From Enoplosus armatus (lineage: Eukaryota; Chordata; Actinopteri; Centrarchiformes; Enoplosidae): DNA of 64,000 bases. The notes under the pieces are model-generated. The model did not search any database. It was given only the letters and a program-made list of their open reading frames with translations, and was not told the origin of the DNA. Each line of letters opens with the position of its first letter. The stretch's first letter is position 1. The position numbers and the translations under genes are program-made. Below are positions 15,101-25,503 of this stretch, piece after piece. Where the stretch lies: assembly GCF_043641665.1 (NCBI RefSeq), contig NC_092200.1:962001-1026000 (forward strand). Reading direction: 5' to 3'.

Positions 15101-18100
15101 CGTTCCCCAAAGGAGGTGCCAGCAGCCAAATTCAAGCAAAGAAATCTGGCAAAAGTAGATGGATATGACCATGTAGCAGCCACACAAATCTCGCAGAAGT
15201 TGGCGCCCCACCACAAGGTCCAGGAGGTTGCTGCATGGAATGCGCCCTCACTCCCAGTGGTGCCGGAGCACCAGTTCCTTTGTTCACCTGCTGAATCAAA
15301 AGCAAACAAACAACTGGTCTTTTTTCCTGAATGCCTCTGTTTGTTGAATGGGCCTAGACATAATCCTGCTTGATCCTCCTCACCCTCCTCCTGGGTGGGC
15401 AGAGGGATCGCAATTCCACTGATTGATTCAGATGAAAGTCTGAGAGAACCATCAGCAGGAATGCCGGATTCGGACACAATATTACTCCTGCGTCATCTGG
15501 CAGGAATCTCTCCCACTCTTTTAGCTGATGTCACTGCTATGAGGAATGCAACCTTTAGCAACATCCACTTAATGTTCACCTACTCCAGGTTGCTCAAAGG
15601 GCTCCTGTCCTAAGGCAACCAGCACAAGACCTAGGTCCCATGTTGGGATGGCCAACCTCCTGCTGCACGATGTAAGCCTCTGCGTTCCTTTCAGGAACTG
15701 TGAGATGAGGCCTCAGTCACCCTCGGCCATCCTATTACCCCCAACACGAGCTACCGTGATTGCTGCTACCATACCCCTAAGGGTTGAAGGTGATTTACCT
15801 GCCTGAAGTAGCCCCTGCAGATGCTGGAGCACGTCTGGAGCTGTGCATGTCAATACGTCAACTCGGTTCACCGTGCTCCATGACACAAAAAGTGCCTAGC
15901 AATATGAATATGTCTCTCTCGTTGATGGTGCTTGAGCACCCTGCATGGTCTGAACCCCTGACTGCGCAAGCCCCATGCCGAACAGACTGACCCTCTCAGG
16001 GCCCAGGCCCAAAGTTTGAGCACCTGTGGAAAGAGATGTGCCTGACTCAGAAGGTGCTGGTGAACCGGAAGTTCCCTTGGTCTCCTGACCAAGAGAGGTG
16101 TCACCCCTGAGACCCACGTCATGTGAGGCCAGTTTGGGGACACAAGGATCAGCCTCACCTCGTGTGCATGCCCATGTCCACAGCCTATGTGTTATCCTGC
16201 AAAGGCGTGCTTGTTGGCATATGTGCCTGTGGAATTTAACATTCCAGAATACATTTTTCAGATGCTCAGGAAAGAATGTTGATGACATCAAATGCATGAG
16301 AAGTAAATATAAACTGTCCTCTTTCATAATAACATTTTGTAATATATCTGTCTTGACAGACTTTCACACTGTGGAATCTCAGAGACTCACTGTGAAGTTC
16401 TGTCATCAGCTCTGAAGTCCAACCCCTCCCATCTGAGAGTGCTGGACCTGAGTAACAACAAGTTGCAGGATTCAGGAGTGAAGCTGCTGTCTGCTGGACT
16501 GGAGAGTCTAAACTGTAGACTGGAGACTCTGAGGTCAGGTCACTGACTGTAACATATTAAGTTTTTTGTATCCTTTACAGAAACTTTCAATTTTCATAAT
16601 TAGTACAGTGGCTTCAATATCTGTGTTGAAGTCATTCGACTAATTTTAGGGAAAAGCTAATTGATTAGGACATAATAATGCTAAGCTACACATTTAAAAC
16701 CCAATTACTTCTGATTGGATTATGAATGGATTTTTTTTGACATAATCTATTTTTTATTCAGATTGTGGCGCTGCACTTTGTCAGAGACCAGCTGTGCTTC
16801 TCTGGTCTCAGCTCTGAAGTCCAACCCCTCCCATCTGAGAGAGCTGCAGCTGAATGACAACAAGCTGCAGGATTCAGGAATGAAGCTGCTGTCTGCTGGA
16901 CTGGAGAATCCACACTGTAGACTGGAGACTCTGAGGTCAGTTCACTGACTTTCTGTTACTATTGTAGATCTGATATGTTTAATTAACAGTTTAACCTAAT
17001 TCATGTACATACTTAACTTACATCCATAAAGTTGTAAATGTGAAGTTGTGGTGACACTAAACTGCAGTCATAAGGCTGATATTATACTGATCCACACTGA
17101 GTATTTTCATGCTGAAGTCTATTTTCTTCTTCAGTGGTTTAGTCCATTGACTGTGGCAGAGCAATGTTGAGCTGCACATTTAAAACCTTAATATAACAAG
17201 AAACATCTACACTGGATAATTCACTCTGGACCTCTGAAACACCTGATTTTCATCCGTCAGACAGTAACAAATATATTCAGTATTTTCTTTTTCCAACATC
17301 TTTATGAACCTATATGATGCTTATACTGACTGAGTAGTTTAAACTGAAGATGCTTTGATTTTATGACTCCGAAATAGTGTAGATGTATTTTGTTTACATT
17401 TCCCCAAAATTCCTGTTGGGTTCAGGTGTTTGGAGTTTCCATTTTCTAAACTTCTACATTCAAAACCTTCTTCAGCTCTGAACAGATTATTGAATATTGA
17501 ATAATTTCAAGCAGGAACATTGTCTTCTAAAGTTACATAATTTATTCTTTATTCAGATTGAGTTCCTGCAGTTTGTCAGAGACTAGCTGTGCTTCTCTGG
17601 CCTCAGCTCTGAAGTCCAACCCCTACCATCTGAGAGAGCTGGACCTGAGTAACAACAACCTGCAGGATTCAGGAGTGGAGCTGCTGTCTGATGGACTGGA
17701 GAGTCCTCACTGTAGACTGGAGATTCTGGGGTCAGTTCACTGACTCTCTGTTACTATAGTAGATCTAATATGTTTGATTAACAATTGAACCTAATTTATG
17801 TTCACACATAACTTACATCCAGTTGTGAAGTCCTTTTGTTCATATTCTAATTTTTCTTGTACTAAATTTAGTCTGCAGTCAAATAAGACTTCTGTTTCTG
17901 AAGGAAACTGTAGAAAGTGTCCTCTGTTAGTTGTTAAAGTAAATTAATGTTTATCATTTTTGGTAAATGGTCACATCTGCATACAGAATATCGTTGCAAC
18001 GTCTCATTGATTAGGACTTAGTAATGAGCTACACATTTAAAACCTGAATGAATTATCTAATTTATTCATTACTCAGATTGAGTTGCTGCAGTTTGTCAGA

Positions 18101-21100
18101 GACCAGCTGTGCTGCTCTCGCCTCAGCTCTGAAGTCCAACCCCTCCCATCTGAGAGAGCTACAGCTGAGTAACAACACGCTACAGGATTCAGGAGTGAAG
18201 CTGCTGTCTGCTGGATTGGAGAGTCCACACTGTAGATTGGCAACTCTGAGGTCAGTTCACTTACTTCCTGTTACTATTGTAGATCTGATATGTTTAAGTA
18301 ACAATTGAACCTAATTCAAGTACCTAACGTAATAATAACTGTAATAACTTACATCCATGAAGTTGTAAATGTGTTGCCGAGTCCACACTGTAGACTGGAG
18401 ACTCTGAGGTCAGACACCATGTTTTACTTCTGTGCTGAGATTAATATGATGTGAAAGTTGTGGTGACACGAAACTGTAGACATAAGGCTGATATTATACT
18501 GATCCACACTGAGTATCTTCATGCTGAAGTCTATTTTCTTGTTCAGTGGTTTAGTCCATTGACTGTGGCAGAGCAATGTTGAGTTGCACATTTAAAACCT
18601 TAATATAACAAGAAAAACCCAACACTCAATTCACTCAGAACCACTGAAACACTTGATTTCTACATTAAATTTCACAATTTCACTCTCAGACAGTAACAAG
18701 TATAATATGCAGTCTCAGTTTGTTCAACACTTTTATGAAGCTATACAGTGTTCATGCAGACTGAAAAATCAAACACAAGATGGCATCATTTTTTATGACT
18801 GCATCATTCCATTAAATGGAAATATTGTAGCTACAAAATTCATCCTGATATGTTTGGCATCTTTGAAAACTTTGGAGTGGGTTTTATAACTAGGTGTGGG
18901 AACAAAGACCATGCCTCAAACACATGCCATTTCCACAAAAGTATTTAAGCACACCTTAACCATTATCCTCCTCCCTTTCACATGACGATAATGTCCAGTA
19001 AAACGCTAAACCATGGACCAGGGGCTCCTTCTTAACCCTTCAGAAAGCAATCTGCACAAAGAAGATCAGCAAACTGAAGTCTTGGAGTCCTCCATTTCTT
19101 AACATCCAACCTTGTCAGCTACTTCGGTCGCACACAGCAATCCATATTCCCTGGCCCTCTCGGCTTTCATTCTCAGACAACTCCATCCCGCCTTCAGCGT
19201 TCGAGGCGCCCCTCTCTGACCCGCTTGAGATGCAGGTGCCCGAACAACAGGCGAAGTCACCGAGACCCAAATCCACCCCGCCAACACTCTGACCGCCCCC
19301 CAGCTTCAAACGGAATGGACAGCCGCTCGCCTGAAGTATGCACTCGGTCAGCAAAATATCCCTTTCCACCACTCTAAACTCCACCACTCTAAACTTTTCC
19401 AACTGTGGATCAGTGGCAACGGATTCCACACTTACCCTATTCTTTTTACATCTCAAGCTGCCGGAAGCTTGCAGCAGTTCAACCAAGGAGCTTACAGGGG
19501 AACACTGGATCCTGAGCTGCTTCCCAAAGATGTGGGAGGATGGTCTGTAGTAACTTCAACAACCTAGGATGCAATGCTTCAAGCTGTTGATTCTTCCACA
19601 CCTACTCCTTCTGTTGCAGAGCCCATGCCAGACCAACTTGTCCTCATAATCCAGCTTGTGTGTATCTCAATAGTATCTCAATCTAAGTATCTCAATACCC
19701 CAATTCAAATCAATACCCTAGCTACTGCCGTAAAGAATAACCCAGGCCACCAGTTCGTAAACTTTCTCATACAAGTTTTTACACACGGCTTCCACCCAAG
19801 TTTGCAGGTTATGCCAGATTCCTCCTACACATGCCACAATTTGCAGTCAGCCATCTCTGAGCCTGACACAGTCAATAAACTCCTTGATAAGGAAGTTAAA
19901 GAAACATTCATGATCAGCCCATTTTCCAGTCCACCTTTCCTCACATTCAGAATCAGTCTGATTGGCATAGCTACTAGGAAATATTCAGGGAAAAAGACAC
20001 TCATCATAACACACTCATCAATTGCAATTCCCAGCCCAGACTCCTCCAAGCAGTATACAACTATTGATCACGCCATCTCCCTCATCTGCCGGGCAGGCCA
20101 AGGAGCCTGGTTGTCAAGGCAGACATCACCAGCACATTCAATGTCCTTTCCATCGAACCAACTACTGCCATCTTTTCGGTGTCCTCTGGAAGGGTGCATA
20201 CTACTTTACAGAGCATCTGACCATTGGGTAGAAGAGCAGCCCAAAAATATTCGATTCTTTATCTGAAGCACTCTGCTGGATCTTGACAAACAACTACAAA
20301 CTCCCATATGTTATCCATCTCCTTGATGACTCTCTCACTGTCATGCCCTTATCTTCTCCCTCATCATATGGTCTCAACACTATGACTTCCGCATTTCATG
20401 AACTTGGAGCACATCCCTGGAATTTCTTAACTTCACCCTCAAGTCCATCTCACTCCAAGCATCCCTGCCAACCGAGAAAATCCACCGGATTTCTTTACTC
20501 CTTTCAAATTTCCTTCTGGCTCACAGACCAAACACCAACTTCTCTTGCTGCTAGGTCCCCTCAACTACGCCATTCGTATCATCCCTCAAGGTCGATCCTT
20601 CTTGTCACACCTCCTTTCCATAGCCTTACTACTTGACTATGTTACGCTGGACAAAGCATGCAAGATGGAGCTAAAAGTGTGGCATTAGTTCCTCTATTCC
20701 TGGAATGACATCTCCTTCTTTTATGATGATCACGTCACCAAGCCAGAAGACATCTAGCTGTCACAGATGTCATCCCGATACTCTCATCCCTCCAGCCCTC
20801 ACCTTTCCTCCCCCATCCTTTCATCCCTCAACCCTCATCCCTCACTCCCATCCTTCCAACCCTTTATCCCTCATCCCTCCCTCTGGACTCTCAGCCCATT
20901 TCTCCAACATCATCTTGGCTCTCCTCCATCCATAATATGCAAAAAACTATTCTAAACCGATGTCTTTATTGGCGTGGTCTTTGTTAGTGAAATTGTGTTT
21001 GGCTGCACAACATGAGTTTAGTATAGTATAGATGAAGCCACTGATGAAGCTGTCAAGAGTATAAGAGGTAGTATAAGTCACTACGTCTTTATTGAAGTAG

Positions 21101-24100
21101 CAGCACATTGTCATTAATATAAATGTGTGACCATCAGTAATAGAATGTTTAATTTGATTTCATTATACATTTAATTTATGTTTAGTTTAGACAGCAAAAG
21201 TTTAAGAGGCATGTTCTCAGTTGTAAATGTTAAAAAATATATTTTTATTTTCATGTCTGTGATGCATTTTACAGATACAGACATTGAAACTGTAGTGAAA
21301 TGTGTAGTGTTGCTGGTATGTCAAAAGATGTTCTAAAGTTACATCATCTATTCTTTATTCAGATTGAGTTGCTGCAGGTTGTCAGAGATCAGCTGTGCTT
21401 CTCTGGCCTCAGCTCTGAAGTCCAACCCCTCCAATCTGAGAGAGCTGGAGCTGAGTAACAACAAGCTGCAGGATTCAGGAGTGAAGCTGCTGTCTGATGG
21501 ACTGGAGAGTCCACACTGTAGACTGGAGACTCTGAGGTCAGTTCACTGACTCTCTGTTACTATAGTAGATCTGATATGTTTCCTTAACAGTTGAACCTAA
21601 TTCATGTTCATACATAACTTACATCCATAAAGTTGTAAATGTCCTTTCTTCATATTTTCATGTTTCTTGTCCTAAATTTAGTCTGCAGTCACAACAGACT
21701 TCTGTTTCTGAAAGAAACTGTAGATGTTATTGATGATCCACAATAACACAATGACAAAGTCGCTCATTTGAGGGAAAAGCTCATTGATTAGGACAAAGTA
21801 ATGTTGAGCTGCACATTTAAAACCTGAACACATCTGATTGGATTATAAATGGATTTCTATCTACATCATTTATTATTCTTTCAGATTGTTGCGCTGCAGT
21901 TTGTCAGAGATCAGCTGTGCTTCTCTGGCCTCAGCTCTGAAGTCCAACTCCTCCCATCTGAGAGAGCTGGAGCTGAACTACAACAAGCTGCAGGATTCAG
22001 GAGTGAAGCTGCTGTGTGGTTTTCTGGAGAGTCCACACTGTAGACTGGAGACTCTGAGGTCAGACACCATGTTTTATTAATATGATGTGAAAGTTGTGGT
22101 GACACTAAACTGCAGACATAAGGCTGATATTATACTTACTGTGGAAGAATCTTTTTTCGAAGAAAACTTCTCTCAGGTTCCAAATTGAAGAAAAGCCTTC
22201 ACTTAAACTTCCGGAGAATACAGATGGTTATGATGAGCATTTCATTCATAATGGAGGGAAATACAAACACTCTGCAGAGAATGTATACCCTGACTAACAC
22301 AGCTGTTTGTATGAGGTGACCAAAAGGCAATATAAACATAGGCTAATTCACATGTTTCACAAGGCCAAAAGACTAATTGAATTTCCGAGATAAGACAATT
22401 TACACTTCGATATTACTTACGTTGCTATTGTAATGACAAAAGACCAGAAGCGGCTGATTGGATTATAAATGGATTTCTATCAACATCATGTATTATTCTT
22501 TCAGACTGAGTGACTGCAGTTTGTCAGAGACCAGCTGTGCTTCTCTGGCCTCAGCTCTGAAGTCCAACCCCTCCCATCTGAGAGAGCTGCAGCTGAATAA
22601 CAACAAGCTGCAGGATTCAGGAGTGAAGCTGCTGTCTGATCTTGTGGAGAGTCCACACTGTAGACTGGAGACTCTGGAGACGCTGAGGTCAGTAAGATTA
22701 AGATTAAGATAGACTTTATTTATCCCACAGCGGGGAAATTTACAAGTCACAGCAGCAAAGACAGAAAGGTGCCGTAAGTATTTTAAAAAACAAAACAATA
22801 TACATATAATAAATACAGATATAAAAAATATGGGGAACAAAAATAAATATATACACTGAAAATATAAAGTATGTGCAAATTGTGCAGATTTATGTGCAGT
22901 TAAACAGTCTTATAGCAGTAGGGATGAACGACCTGCGGTAGCGCTCCTTCTTAAGGGCCCCCACAGTCTCGTGCAGGGGTTGGTAGGTGTTGTCCATGAT
23001 GGATGTCAGCTTGGCTAACATCCTCCTCTCCCCCACCTCCTCAATGGAGTCCAGCGGACAGTCCAGACCACAGCATAGAAGATAGCCGAAGCTACCACAG
23101 TGTCATAAAAAGTCTGGAGCAGTTTCCTGCACACACCGAAGGACCTCAGCCTCCTCAGCAGGTGGAGGCGACTTTGACCCTTCTTGTACAGGGGAGTGTG
23201 GTCAGACCAGTCCAGTTTATTGTTCAGGAGAACACCCAGGAATTTGTAGTTCTCCACCACCTCAATGTCAAAACCCTGGATGTTCACCGGTGTGATGCTG
23301 GATGACTTCCTCCTGAAGTCGATCATCATCTCCTTCGTCTTGCTGGCGTTGATGTGAAGCTGGTTGAGCTCACACCAGCTGACAAAGTGGCTGATGGCCT
23401 CCCTGTATTCCAGGTGGTTCCTCTCAGACACCCATCCAACGATGGCAGTGTCGTCAGAGAACTTCTGGATGTGACAGCTGACAGTGTTGTGTCTGAAGTC
23501 CGAGGTGTAGAGGGTGAAGAGGAATGGAGAGAGAACCGTACCCTGGGGGGCCCCCGTGCTGCAGACCACCACATCAGACACACAGTCCCGGAGCCTCACA
23601 TACTGTGGTCTGTTGGTGAGGTAGTCGATTGTCCATGAAGCCAGGTGACGGTCCACTCCCGCTCCCTCCAACTTCACCCTCAGCAGTGCTGGCTGGATGG
23701 TGAAGTCAAAGAACATGATCCTCACAGTGCTTCCAGTGTTTTCCAGGTGGGAAAGGGATCTGTGTAGTAGGTAGATGACAGCGTCAGAGAACGCAGTGTC
23801 ATCTACCCCTATTCCGGGACGGTAAGCAAACTGGAGGGGGTCCGGCGATGTGCTCACCAGGGGTCGCAGGTGTTTGAGGATGATCCTCTCCATTGTCTTC
23901 ATAAGGTGAGAGGTCAGGGTGACAGGCCTGTAGTGGTTGAGTTCCCTGGGGTGCACTATTTTGGGTATTGGGACCACGCAGAAAGTCTTCCACAGGGCCG
24001 GGACTTTCTCCAGACTGAGGCTCATGTTGAACATGTGCATGACCACCCCACAGAGCTGGTCTGCATCCTTGAGCAGTCTGGGGCTGATTCCGTCCGGCCC

Positions 24101-25503
24101 CGAGGCCTTTCTCACCTTGATGGATCTCAGCTCCCTTCTCACCTGGTCTGCTGTTAAGGAGAGGGGGGTGGGGTGGGGGGAGTTGTGGACTGGTGACAGT
24201 CTGGTGTTAATAAGGAAGGGGACAAGCAGGGGGGTGGAGTGGAGGACAGCTCAGGGAGGTGTGAAGAGGGGGCAGGATAGGTGGGGGAGGGAGACTGGGC
24301 AGAATCGAATCTGTTGAAAAACACGTTCAGTTGGTTAGCCCAGTCCCTGTCTCCACTGTCCTGGTGTCTCCCCTCACCTTTTCCATGTCTTCTTAAGTCC
24401 TCTCCAGACATCCCTGGTGTTATTCTGCCCCAGATGTTCCTCCAGTTTCCTCCTGTGGCTCTCCTTGCCCTTCCTTATTTGTTTCCGGAGCTGCTCTTTG
24501 TCCCCCGACCTAATGTAGAGGGTCTGAGTCAGTCCATGCTGGTTTCAGCAGTATTGTACTAAACACAGTTAGTATCAGTATTTCCTGTAAACCTCCAACC
24601 TCCTCAGTGAAGCTGTGAGAGGAGAATGGTGACAGGCTTCAGGATTGGACAGAAAGACAGAGAGAGAGAGAACAGCCAGCCAATCAGATGAGCCAGAAGC
24701 TTGTTGTGATCATGAGTTGACATGAAGACGACTGTTGTTGTTGTGTTCATGTCTACAGGAAATAAAGCTGGATGACAGCTGACAGCATTACAAGATGTGT
24801 AGAGACAGTGGTCCTCCTTCATCCAACTGTCGTACCATCAAATCTGATCTCAGACTGTTTGTTCTCTCATTTCAACACTAAACACTGATCAGTTCATCTT
24901 TGTCACAGCTCTGAGATCAGTCTGACTGAAGCCTGCAAATCACCGGCTCTTATTTCAAAGAACCACGGTTACATTTAGTAACCATGAGGTCTTTGTCCAG
25001 ACCAGAACCTCTGCTGAAGTCCAGTAATCACAGCTGACGTTTTGCTGCTCAGTCTTTGTATGAACATGTAGGACCTTTAACATCATATATATATCTGTCC
25101 ACTTGTCTCTTGTTTTGTCCAAATATTTTTATAGCAGACTCCATATTTACATATTTGTCATGTAACATTTCAAAAGTAGATGAAATGTTGAAATGTGACT
25201 GAGACTCTGGTTTTTAACAGCTCTGGACCCTGACAGCAGTAAATCCATCATTAAAGTGAGCAGTGAATATCTCTCTGTTTCTGCAGTAATGATGCGTTCA
25301 GGGACTCTGTGTACTGCAGTGAATCTGCAGAGTCAACAGACTCGATGGCCAAAGTCAGCTCAGTGTGTTCACTCCAATACGTTAACATGAGAGCTGAGAG
25401 GAAGCTGGCTACGCTGCACAGCCGCTCCACTTCTGGTCTGAGCAGGACTGAGGTCCCTGCTGGTCTTCATGCTGGATGTGCTGCATCACTGACTGACAGC
25501 TGA
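9001..25503 (+). CDS. NLR with RING, FISNA-NACHT and LRR exons (fish NLRC3-like)
   Basis: This is a cytosolic NOD-like receptor of the large fish-specific FISNA-NACHT class, presumed to act in innate immune sensing; its ligand is unknown. Conceptual coding exons are 9001-9131, 9778-9897, 11634-11869, 12854-14633, 16360-16533, 16762-16935, 17557-17730, 18077-18250, 21363-21536, 21885-22058, 22505-22687 and a tentative 25287-25503. These sum to 3711 nt (1236 codons plus stop) with consistent phases. Order: two related N-terminal peptide modules (1-83), RING (100-142), FISNA (from about 163), NACHT with Walker A GVAGVGKT (261-268) and Walker [10 protein letters not shown], then seven LRR exons. 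No B30.2 domain was seen. The start is the ATG at 9001, just after a CTCTCAG acceptor. The NACHT exon has no stop or frameshift. Several transposons sit in introns. Genes of this class are highly duplicated, so no specific symbol is given. Confidence 0.85.
9778..9897 (+). other. NLR second coding exon: N-terminal peptide module B
   Basis: A 120-nt exon (40 codons, phase preserved) repeats module [19 protein letters not shown], then [11 protein letters not shown]. Both exons end in near-identical CAGACACA(A/C)A|GTAAGAG donors, so the exon arose by tandem duplication. Adding or removing copies would not change the frame. Confidence 0.75.
10561..10676 (-). mobile_element. tRNA-derived SINE-like fragment
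   Basis: On the minus strand, GGTTCAAGTCC (10633-10623) is a clear Pol III B-box. It sits in GGGGTCACAGGTTCAAGTCC and is followed by GGTTGCC and a pyrimidine-rich tail with TTTCCTGTCACTCTCTG, which I recall from fish tRNA-type SINEs. The upstream part resembles tRNA only weakly, so a functional tRNA is unlikely. Confidence 0.5.
10715..11312 (+). mobile_element. L2-like LINE 3' fragment (RT C-terminal region)
   Basis: The frame starting near 10,720 reads [19 protein letters not shown], then [27 protein letters not shown] and YEPPRT. This is the region after RT in fish L2/CR1-type LINE ORF2. The 3' end is GTGCTATATAAATACATTTG followed by a short TGCCT repeat, as L2-type tails often have. The 5' part is missing. 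Confidence 0.75.
11634..11869 (+). other. NLR RING-finger exon
   Basis: The acceptor TTCACAG precedes 11634 and the donor is GTACACA|GTAAGAC. It encodes a RING-HC (C3HC4) finger: C100-x2-C103, C115-x-H117, C120-x2-C123 and C139-x2-C142, in [20 protein letters not shown] and CPQCGERSR. All eight zinc ligands are present. RING fingers usually recruit E2 enzymes in ubiquitin ligases; ligase activity here is inferred. A RING N-terminal to NACHT is known from some fish NLRs but is not typical of mammalian NLRs. Confidence 0.85.
12030..12425 (-). mobile_element. Degenerate LINE ORF2 C-terminal fragment
   Basis: Minus-strand translation gives [36 protein letters not shown] and AVNGSS, then [15 protein letters not shown]. 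The pattern resembles the LHWLPV...RI.FK.L.L.Y tail region of another fish LINE lineage. It lies in the intron before the NACHT exon, has internal deletions and is separate from the 10.7-kb fragment. Confidence 0.65.
12854..14633 (+). other. NLR FISNA-NACHT exon (1780 nt)
   Basis: The acceptor TTTTTTTAG precedes 12854 and the donor is GGCTCT|GTAAGTC. The FISNA region runs from [12 protein letters not shown] through the [12 protein letters not shown] motif typical of fish NLRs. NACHT follows: Walker A GVAGVGKT (261-268, with K267), [14 protein letters not shown], Walker [12 protein letters not shown], sensor-like [12 protein letters not shown], then [10 protein letters not shown] and [14 protein letters not shown]. 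The NACHT-associated helices carry [17 protein letters not shown]. No internal stop occurs, and the large single exon is the usual fish NLR organisation. It should bind and hydrolyse ATP and oligomerise, by family knowledge. Confidence 0.93.
14634..16359. other. NLR intron 4, occupied by an antisense DIRS-type fragment
   Basis: Beyond the tyrosine-recombinase remnant (about 15,070-16,230) this intron is AT-rich and shows no exon. Confidence 0.6.
15070..16230 (-). mobile_element. DIRS-type retroelement fragment, tyrosine-recombinase region, decayed
   Basis: On the minus strand, across frameshifts, I read [11 protein letters not shown], then [42 protein letters not shown] and [17 protein letters not shown] (the first catalytic Arg region), then [18 protein letters not shown]. 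This order matches the tyrosine recombinase of DIRS-like elements. Stops, frameshifts and loss of the expected Tyr just after FARF show it is dead. No reverse transcriptase was seen beside it. Ends are approximate. Confidence 0.75.
16360..16533 (+). other. NLR LRR exon 1 (174 nt)
   Basis: A ribonuclease-inhibitor-type LRR exon of 58 codons: [20 protein letters not shown] then [20 protein letters not shown]. The acceptor CTTGACAG and donor CTGAG|GTCAG give phase 2, as in all later units. It is the most diverged unit: [10 protein letters not shown] replaces [10 protein letters not shown]. Confidence 0.88.
16762..16935 (+). other. NLR LRR exon 2 (174 nt)
   Basis: A unit with [20 protein letters not shown] and [20 protein letters not shown]. 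The acceptor is TTATTCAG and the donor CTGAG|GTCAG. Confidence 0.9.
17557..17730 (+). other. NLR LRR exon 3 (174 nt)
   Basis: A unit with [20 protein letters not shown] and [20 protein letters not shown]. The donor is CTGGG|GTCAG, a one-base change from the other units. The intron before it shares long blocks with those around units 4 and 5. Confidence 0.9.
18077..18250 (+). other. NLR LRR exon 4 (174 nt)
   Basis: A unit with [20 protein letters not shown] and [20 protein letters not shown]. It ends CTGAG|GTCAG and is followed by a truncated LRR relic (18379-18408) and the DIRS-type insertion. Confidence 0.9.
18379..18408 (+). pseudogene. Truncated LRR-exon relic
   Basis: The last 30 nt of an LRR unit (GAGTCCACACTGTAGACTGG to CTCTGAG), with its donor GTCAG and downstream intron, survive here. 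There is no exon 5' part or acceptor. The intron after it (ACACCATGTTTTA, GTGAAAGTTGTGGTGACAC) matches that after LRR exon 6, so a duplicated unit lost most of its exon. Confidence 0.85.
18901..20985 (+). mobile_element. DIRS-type retroelement (RT-bearing) inside the NLR LRR array
   Basis: The ends AACAAAGACCATGCC (18901-18915) and GGCGTGGTCTTTGTT (20971-20985) are inverted repeats with one mismatch, fitting the inverted termini of DIRS-order elements. A 230-codon frame (19574-20266) contains [56 protein letters not shown] and [19 protein letters not shown]. Another frame gives [16 protein letters not shown], and the frame after a further shift has [12 protein letters not shown], the RT catalytic box in LLDD form. 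I recall such RTs from fish DIRS/Ngaro-like elements. No tyrosine recombinase is present, and the 3' part is CT-rich and noncoding, so this is an internally deleted, frameshifted copy. Confidence 0.7.
21363..21536 (+). other. NLR LRR exon 5 (174 nt)
   Basis: The first LRR unit after the DIRS-type insertion: [20 protein letters not shown] and [20 protein letters not shown]. Splice sites match the other units. Confidence 0.9.
21885..22058 (+). other. NLR LRR exon 6 (174 nt)
   Basis: A unit with [20 protein letters not shown] and [20 protein letters not shown], ending [14 protein letters not shown]. Confidence 0.9.
22505..22687 (+). other. NLR LRR exon 7 (183 nt, 9-nt insertion)
   Basis: A unit with [20 protein letters not shown] and [20 protein letters not shown], ending RLETLETLR. 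An imperfect 9-nt duplication near the 3' end adds three residues in frame. A LINE begins only a few bases after its GTCAG donor. Confidence 0.88.
22694..24535 (-). mobile_element. 5'-truncated L2/Rex1-clade LINE with reverse transcriptase
   Basis: The 3' end (22,694, minus strand) is the short repeat ATTAAG/AGATTA beside CTTTATTTATCCCACAG, as in fish L2/Rex1 tails. The open frame 24142-23015 encodes [82 protein letters not shown] and [16 protein letters not shown]. Motif A reads FFDFTIQP and appears to lack about five residues normally present there. Upstream, frames continue with [11 protein letters not shown] near 24,400. No endonuclease domain is present. It lies in an NLR intron, antisense to the gene. 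Confidence 0.82.
25287..25503 (+). other. Tentative terminal coding exon of the NLR
   Basis: A TTTCTGCAG acceptor precedes 25287. In the phase required by LRR exon 7 the frame stays open for 71 codons to TGA (25501-25503): [41 protein letters not shown]. It has no known domain. It could instead be 3' UTR with a fortuitous frame; the LRRs might then end in an exon I missed. Confidence 0.4.

Noticed and set aside
20705..20955. Pro/Ser-rich frames at the end of the DIRS-type element
   Set aside because: They arise from a CATCCCTC-type tandem region and do not match element proteins.
23003..23638. Plus-strand frames across the LINE
   Set aside because: They are antisense shadows of the reverse-transcriptase frame.
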